A stretch of 64,000 nt of DNA from Pilasporangium apinafurcum (lineage: Eukaryota; Oomycota; Peronosporomycetes; Pythiales; Pythiaceae), in contig BCKE01000037.1 in assembly GCA_001600495.1 (NCBI GenBank), forward strand, positions 62,001-126,000, read 5' to 3'. Below, piece after piece: positions 57,399-64,000 of the stretch. Every line of letters starts with the position of its first letter. The stretch's first letter is position 1. The notes under the pieces are model-generated. The model was not told where the DNA came from. It worked only from the letters and a program-made list of their open reading frames with translations, and did not search any database. Both the position numbers and the translations under genes were made by a program.

Positions 57399-60300
57399 AT
57401 GCGCCGCACGGAAGAGTTGCAGGAATGGATCTGTCAGGTCACTGAGCAGCCGAATGACAGTGCTGATCACCTCTCGGTCTTGTTACAAGATGGACAAATG
57501 CTCTGTATGCTCGCAAATGCTATCGACCCCACAGCGAACCTCAAGGTCAATAAGCTAAACACGGTCTTCCACTCGAAGGCGAATATTCGGTTGTTTCTCG
57601 AGTGGTGTAAGCTACAAGGCTTGAAAGATGCCGAGTTGTTTAATGCCGATGATTTGGTAGACGGGAGCGATTTCGAGCCCATCGTCGGGACGCTGTCGGT
57701 TTTATTTGACAAATTCGGTACGATAGGGTACTCTGGCCCTTATGAAGAAGAAAATCCGGTGTCGGATGATGATACGTCTTCGGCAAGTTCGCATGCGTCG
57801 CCTGTGAAGAAGCCAAGTAATAATAAGCTGACATCATTCATGAAAGGGAATTTCTTTAAGAAGAAAAAAGTGGTCGAGAGTCCCAAATCACCGGAAGGAA
57901 CACCACCATCTACGCCTCCACCGATGTCGCCACAGGTTTTCCAATCACCGGCCTCGAGTCCTCCTCCTGAGCGGAGACAGAGCCGCACAAACAGCAATAC
58001 CAGCGGCTCATCGAAACTCAACGATTTCCTGAACCAAGTTCCGGCATCTGGTGAAACACCGCTTCAACATGTCAACCGTCCAGCGGGCCCACCGAAAAAA
58101 GCACCTTCTCGCAAAGAACCGCGACAATATGAATCGACTCCAGAATCACCTCAAACACCACCACGGGAATGGAAGAAAAATCCTGCCACGAAAGTGCCCA
58201 ACGACGCCCGTAACAAATTTGCGGCGTTTATGCGCTCCAATCCTCCGGCAACAACGGCAGGTTCTGACAGCGACAGCTCCAGTCCCAAATCAGCTCCTGT
58301 TTCGAACTTGTCGGCATTTATGCAAGCTGTTCCTCCATCTTCAACTACGACTACTTCAGAACCAAAATCTGCGCCAACTATTCGACGACAGTCTAGCAGC
58401 CAGTTTGCACAGAGGAAAGCTGTCTTTTCGCCAAAGTCATCACAAAAACCCAGTAATGACGGCTTCTCAGCACAGAAAAGCAACAATACAACCCGTAGCA
58501 GCGGTGGAAAAAATAAACTTAGTGATTTTATGCAGAAGCAACCACCAGCCTCAACTGGTTCGGCCAATAAATCGCGATCAGATTCTCAGCAAAGCAAGCT
58601 GGCCGCATTCCTGGCAACTACAAATGTTGCACCAAGCATTTCGTCACAGCCTCGAACAACATCATCAGCGTCATCATCACTGGGGTCATTCAACCCCTAT
58701 AATAACGCTCCCGATAAGAATGCGAGAAAGAATACTCCGTCTTCCGCGGCCCCAGCAATAGCTGCTGATAGACCTTCAAGAATGCCATTTACTCCACGTA
58801 AAATCGCTGAGAGATCCACAGGACGGGGGAATTATATCCGTAAGCGTCAGACGTACCTGGCTGCTCGAAGGCGTGGGCGAAGTAAGTTTAGCCTTGAAGA
58901 AAAAAGGAAAAAATTCATGAATGAACAATTGGAAATGAAGGAGGAACAACGACGTCGTCAAGCAGCAGGGGCTGCCACTGCGAAGCAGAATTTGATTGTG
59001 CAGGGTGTCCAGTGTTACGTGCCCGACAAAGATGAAGTGTGGCTTCTTTCGGAGGTTGTGGATTACAATGAACGCTCTAAAGAAGTGACAATTACGGCAT
59101 TTTTGGATTCGGGTGAACAAGAGAGACGTGTTGTGGATTTGAAAAACCCTGATACAATTCGAGCTGTTGCGGGGCCAAATGCCACCGAAATCGAGTCGTT
59201 ACCTGTTGCCATCCTGCAAGATAATCCATATGGTGTCGATGATATGCGCTTGCTGCGATACCTGAACGAGCCTTCCATTCTGTTCAACCTAAAGCAGCGA
59301 TTTGAAGCTTCCAAGCCATGTAAGTTCAAAATAGCCGCTGACTATTATATTTTGTATGCCAAAAACTGACGAACAGATGCCGTTTCTATGTTGTAAACAG
59401 ATACGTATACAAATGATATTGTTATTGCTGTCAATCCATACAAATGGATCGACGGTCTTTATGGAGATAATCTCCATGAACAATATCTGCGCAAATCAAG
59501 AGATTCATTACCTCCTCATGTGTATTCTACCTCAACGGCAGCATACAACCATTTGACAAACAATCAAATGAATCAAAGTATTTTGGTGAGTGGTGAATCA
59601 GGTGCAGGGAAAACGGAAACCACCAAAATTGTGATGAATCACTTGGCAACTGTGGCGGGTGGAAGAAAAGANAAAACCATTGCGAAGGTGATCGACGTTA
59701 ATCCACTCCTCGAATCGTTTGGTAACGCCAAAACTACACGGAATGATAATAGTTCTCGATTTGGCAAGTTCACGCAGTTGCAGTTTAACGAGCGGGGAAA
59801 GCTTATCGGTGCCAAATGCGAAACATACTTGCTCGAGAAATCTCGCGTTGTGTCGATTACTGAAGGAGAGCGCAATTACCATATCTTTTATCAATTGCTG
59901 GCTGGCCTTTCAAGTCGTGAACTGAAAGACTTTGAATTGGACCCCGCCTTTGCATACCTGTACACTGGGGCATTGAAAGACATGGGCATCCCGGGTATGG
60001 ATGATAGCAAGTGGCTTGCAGGAACGCGAGCGTCTCTTTCGCTGATCGGACTCAATGATTCGGCCCAAAAGGTTCTGTTTCAGGTTTTAGCTGGTATTTT
60101 GCATCTTGGCCAAGTTGAGTTTGATGAAAGCGGAGAAAGTGGATCCCGGATATCAAGTGTTGAGTCTCTTTCTCACGTCGCAAAATTGTTCGGACTACCC
60201 AAAAACAGTATTGAATCTGCGCTTTGCAATCGCACAGTGATAACCCGCAATGATGCCGTTACTGTTCCTTTGGATCCTGTCGAAGCTGTGGAAAACCGTG

Positions 60301-61991
60301 ATGCCCTCGCAAAGACGATTTACTCGAAGATGTTCGACTGGATGGTGGTGAAGATCAACAACGCCATCAGCTCAGACGATGCTAACATTCATGGCCAAAT
60401 TGGTGTTTTAGATATCTTTGGTTTCGAAGATTTTGCACAAAACGGCTTTGAACAGTTTTGCATCAACTACGCGAACGAGAAATTGCAACAGAAGTTCACG
60501 ACTGACGTCTTCAAGACCGTTGAAGATGAATATATTCGTGAAGGACTTCAATGGGACCATATTCAGTACCAAGATAACAAAGACATTGTCGATGTGATTG
60601 ACGGGAAGCTGGGTATTATCGCACTGATGAATGATCATTTGCGCCAACCACGTGGAACTGAAGAAGCGCTCGTGAACAAAATTCGAACTAACCACCAGAA
60701 AAAGGGAAATGAAATTAACCCATATATTGATTTTCCTAAGGTGAAGCGCACAAAATTTATTATCAATCACTACGCTGGATCGGTAACATACGAAACGGTT
60801 GGGTTTATGGAGAAGCATCGCGATACTCTTCAGAAGGATTTGTTGGATCTGATCCAGTCAAGTAACGTTTCTCTTTTACCGGAGCTGTTCGATGATAGTG
60901 AAGGGCTTAATGACAGCAGTGGTGGCAGAGGCAAGCCTGTCAATGGCGTGAAAAGTTTGGGGTCACAATTTAAGACTTCGCTTTCTCAACTTATGGAAAA
61001 CATCAGCACCACGAATTCTCACTACGTTCGATGCATAAAGCCCAACTCAAACAAAAGTCCGACGGAGTTCAACAAACGGATGATTGTTGAACAATTGCGG
61101 TCGGCTGGTGTGATTGAGGCGATTCGAATTACTCGTTCAGGGTACCCAAGTCGACTGACACCGCAAGAACTGGCGAGTCGATACTGCATTATGTTCCCAC
61201 CATCAATGCACAGCAAGGATGTGCGACGCACATGCACAACGTTCATGACGTCTATTGGTCGTAAGGCTCCGTTGGAGTACCAAATGGGCAAGACGCTCAT
61301 TTACTTTAAGAACGGTGTCATGGAAGAGCTCGAAGCCATGAAGTCTGATTTCATGTACTACGAAGCTACTACCATCCAGAAGATCGCGTTGGGTTTTGTA
61401 GAAAGACGACGTTTCCAGCGAAAGGTGAACGCTGCCATTGTACTACAATCTTATGTGCGAATGACTCTGGAACGGAAAGAGTTTTACTTCCAGCGACGTG
61501 CAATCATGAAAATCCAACGCCGATGGCGAAGATACCTGTATGCCGAAGTGCCTGTGGAGATTGTGGACTCTGAGGATGACTCTGAAGAGGAAGATCACGG
61601 CGGTGAGTGGGTGGACGAGATCGACGACTCGGATAATGACGAAGGTTTTGGTGATGATCCTGCTTCTGTGTCGAATGGAGGTTCCATGATGGATCGTTTC
61701 CGGGGATTCAAGAATGGAGACCCGCGTGATCATGATCCGTTTTCACGTGACCGTGGCAACAGTTTGAAGCGCATGGGTGACCTGTCATCAAAGGCGAAGA
61801 GCTTCTTGAACCATCGACGAAGTGGCAGCGGCAGTACCACGAGTTCTTCCACGGGCAGTGCATTGGAAGAGGAGAATGCGATGCTTAAGATCGAGAATCG
61901 CAACCTAAAATACGATTTGGAGCTCATGCGCGAGCAATGCATTGAACTGCAAGCCATTATCCTTGAGATTAACAAAAGCCGCAAGAGATAA
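57399..61991 (+). CDS. myosin with N-terminal calponin-homology domain
   Basis: Two exons (57399-59319, 59401-61991), 1503 residues. Residues ~1-110 form a CH domain (VLLQDGQMLCMLANAIDP, FHSKANIRLFLEWCKLQG), an actin- or partner-binding module. A Ser/Pro-rich disordered linker of about 380 residues follows, with six short repeated motifs. Then come an SH3-like myosin N-domain (DEVWLLSEVVDYNE) and the motor: P-loop GESGAGKTETTK, switch I NDNSSRFGK, switch II VLDIFGFEDFAQNGFEQFC, actin-binding loop HYVRCIKPNSNK, converter. Three IQ-like motifs (TIQKIALGFVERRRFQRK, AIVLQSYVRMTLERK, IMKIQRRWRRYLYAE) would bind calmodulin-like light chains. An acidic stretch and a short coiled coil (ALEEENAMLKIENRNLKYDL) end the protein, which may dimerise weakly. 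An N at 59672 makes one loop codon unknown. Confidence 0.96.
57820..58640 (+). repeat. six copies of a [KN]LxxF[ML] linear motif in the CH-myosin linker
   Basis: Translation of the linker shows NKLTSFMKGNFF (near 57823), SKLNDFLNQVPAS (58012), NKFAAFMRSNPPAT (58210), SNLSAFMQAVPPSS (58303), NKLSDFMQKQPPAS (58512) and SKLAAFLATTNVAPS (58591). The consensus is [SN]-[KN]-[LF]-x-x-F-[ML], often followed by PP. Spacing is irregular (about 30-190 bp), in otherwise low-complexity Ser/Pro sequence. Likely short helical binding motifs for one repeated partner. Confidence 0.8.
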
Positions 61992-62475
61992 AGTGACTGG
62001 CTGATAAATGAGGTTGTGCATGTGCATACGTGGAGAAGAGTAAGGAGAAATAGGATCGGAAAGAGTGGAGGAAGGAAATTTTTTCAGGATGGATGGTATT
62101 GTTAATTGATGTTTGTTTTGTTTTTGGCATTTTTGTTGTATTATGTTGAGCTACCAGTGGGTTCAGTTGTGTTACCAGATTCGAATTTAGATGGTTTGTT
62201 CCACTCAATGGTGATGAGATTAGATTGATGTCTTCGTGGTGCGGGAGAGAGCGCGATATCCTGTACAGCTGCTGAGCTATCAGGAGTTCCATCTGGTAGA
62301 TGGAAGCGATGAAGTGCAAACCAGAGACTCCTCATCCATCGCATTCAACACATTTTGACTCCATTTACGCAGCAAACTATTAGCACAACGCAGCCACAAG
62401 TGGGCGAGGATCCTGTTGGGTGTACAACGTTCGATATCAACGATCTCTAGTTCTCTTACTTTGCTACAGAAGACG
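61992..62475. other. intergenic, myosin 3' flank / LRR 5' flank
   Basis: 484 bp. Overlapping minus-strand frames (61969-62319, 62141-62344, 62280-62540) are open but have no recognised domain and no consistent splicing, so none is called. Part is probably the 5' UTR of the LRR gene. Confidence 0.4.
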
Positions 62476-63969
62476 ATGGCGCTACTGATGCCAGATATCA
62501 ACCTGCGACGAGCACGACAACATATTGAGGTTGGTGGCATGTACTGTTGACAATCGGCCCTTCCACAACAAGCAAATATTTCAGATGGTTGATTTCTTTT
62601 CGTATATTGTTGAACAGCGATACTGGCAATGCGTGCTCCGAGGTGAAGATCCCGAGATTACCAATAACGCATCGAAGAAATTATCAGCGCCAACATCGCA
62701 TTCGAAAAATGCAGTGAAGAAAACTCGTAGAAAGAGCCGCAACAGCAGCATGCACTCCATTACGCTTCCGGAGAAGATGCCGCTCTCTAATTCTCAGACC
62801 CTGCAAATCGATGCATACCTGAAGAGCGCACCGCCATCTACCTCATCAACTTCGGTGTCTTCTACGTCGTCGTTAAATGCGAACAACCAACAAAAATTGT
62901 CGCTCATACCCATTCGGGTCAAGGACCCCATCACAGGAGAACGGCGAAGCTTGATAGTGAATCAGACACCTCCAACATCACATTCATCACAACCAAAATC
63001 CAATACCAGTAGTATCAGTAGTGCTAGCAGTATTAGTAGCACTGGCAGCCGTCGATCGCGGTCTGGACCGTCCTCTAGGTCCAAATACATCACTCGCATT
63101 CCAGGTGCGTATGCTTGTTTCTCAATATTGTTCGTGCAAGAACGTCATAAATTATGATATCTACAGGTCCAACACTTGGTTCGGTGATGCAAAATGTTTA
63201 TCAGAACGAAGGCAATGTGACCGAATTGGATTTCTCAAATTTAGCGCAGCGGAACAGATGGCTGGAGCCATCAGGAGGAATATTGGTGGCACGTGCATTG
63301 ATTCCAAACAGAACTGTTCGTAGATTGATCATCCGCGACCACAACATAGGAGATGAAGGCGCAATTGCACTCGCAGATATGCTGTGCTGGAATTCAACTC
63401 TGGAATACATTGATCTCTACAGCAACGGTATCTCTGACGTCGGTGCACGCGCCTTAGCACAGGCACTCTATGGTCACGAATCTCTCATTCATTTGTCCTT
63501 ATGGAGCAATCACATCGGCACAAATGGTGCTGAAGCCTTCGCTGAAGCTTTGAAATACAACCGAACGCTTAAATACTTGGGATTGGCACACAATCGTATT
63601 TCTGTACCTGGCGCACAGGCACTTCAGGATGCCTTGGAGGTGAATATCCATCTAGAGACACTAAACATCGCTTGCAATCGCATTCCACAATCATTGATCA
63701 CGAAAATTCGTACCATACTCGCCAGGAATCGGTTAGTCTCTTGATTTGTTGATGCAGTTGGGTGTGCTATACTTATTGTTGATCGCCTGCTTTTCTCATG
63801 TTGCTTACCTAGGCTCGAAGCTTCAAAAATGATTTCGGAAATGGAGTGTGAAGACGCAGCAGTGGCGTCGCGACTGGCCACGACGGAAAGCGAAGACGAT
63901 GAAAGTGAGTCCAGCGGTTTCCTGAGCTGCTCGGGCGCACACGAGAATGATGACGGTGTCTGGATTTGA
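62476..63969 (+). CDS. serine-rich leucine-rich-repeat (RNI-like) protein
   Basis: Four exons (62476-62529, 62585-63104, 63167-63731, 63813-63969) give 431 residues. The N-terminal part reads MALLMPDINLRRARQHIE then MVDFFSYIVEQRYWQCVLRG, probably helical. Next is a basic, Ser/Thr-rich disordered region (KKTRRKSRNSS; SSISSASSISSTGSRRSRS). Residues ~195-385 are LRRs of the ribonuclease-inhibitor type, about 28 residues each: NRTVRRLIIRDHNIGDEGAI, NSTLEYIDLYSNGISDVGAR, HESLIHLSLWSNHIGTNGAE, NRTLKYLGLAHNRISVPGAQ, NIHLETLNIACNRI. The C-terminal tail is acidic and ends GVWI. No NB-ARC or kinase domain is seen. It is probably a protein-interaction scaffold; partner unknown. The first short exon is less certain; the start could instead be the ATG at 62585. 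Confidence 0.83.
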
Positions 63970-64000
63970 AAAGCTAAGCTGCAATCAATTACTGTTGTAC

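Noticed and set aside
61969-62540. Three overlapping open minus-strand frames between myosin and the LRR gene
   Set aside because: They overlap each other in different frames and cannot be joined by plausible introns; they also overlap the first exon of the better supported LRR gene.
1-64000. CRISPR arrays, rRNA genes, transposons with terminal repeats, prokaryotic operons
   Set aside because: No regularly spaced direct repeats, rRNA sequence, reverse transcriptase/integrase/transposase domains or inverted terminal repeats were recognised; the gene structure is eukaryotic.

Overview
The window looks like nuclear DNA of a compact-genome oomycete (water mould; my inference from the style of the genes). 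Genes lie on both strands and are split by many short introns with GT and AG ends, mostly about 60-95 nt. The products are eukaryotic: PP2C phosphatase, mitochondrial PDH E1-alpha, spastin, USP39/Sad1, myosin, and FYVE and START domains. Giant extracellular proteins mixing FN3, Calx-beta and PMP-type repeats, and fusions such as START-FYVE and CH-myosin, also fit a stramenopile. Single N positions at 44153 and 59672 show this is a draft assembly.

Layout. 0-3.5 kb: an open 3' fragment, a PP2C phosphatase, an unidentified five-exon minus-strand gene, and an endosulfine-like protein with two FDSAD motifs. 3.5-6.5 kb: gene-poor, with a decayed coiled-coil coding region. 6.5-14 kb: a tight housekeeping cluster of mitochondrial elongation factor P (minus), spastin (plus), the USP39/Sad1 splicing factor (minus) and pyruvate dehydrogenase E1-alpha (plus). 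The EF-P/spastin and USP39/PDH pairs are divergent; spastin and USP39 converge. 14.4-16.6 kb: a START-FYVE protein (minus).

18.2-48.7 kb: one very large gene on the plus strand, about 38 exons and roughly 9,200 residues by my splice reconstruction. In order it encodes a signal peptide, a Cys-containing N-terminal ectodomain, a LamG-like domain, about 37 fibronectin type III domains interrupted by three pairs of Calx-beta domains, CUB, EGF, a long right-handed beta-helix of PMP-like GGG repeats, a Cys-rich stalk, and a C-terminal domain with 7-8 membrane helices. The middle is a higher-order repeat: nine FN3 plus two Calx-beta domains, about 3.45 kb per unit, appear twice in clear tandem with diverged units on either side. 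This giant adhesion-receptor or channel-like protein is the strongest candidate for a poorly described system.

48.8-64 kb: an F-box plus DUSP protein (minus); a gene I read as a FAAP100/FANCB-like Fanconi anaemia core-complex subunit (plus); a GOST/GPR180-type seven-helix membrane protein (minus); a myosin with an N-terminal calponin-homology domain and six copies of a short linear motif (plus); and a serine-rich LRR protein (plus).

Apart from the two divergent pairs I see no functional clustering. Intron boundaries were inferred by eye from splice signals, frame continuity and family alignment from memory. No searches were run.
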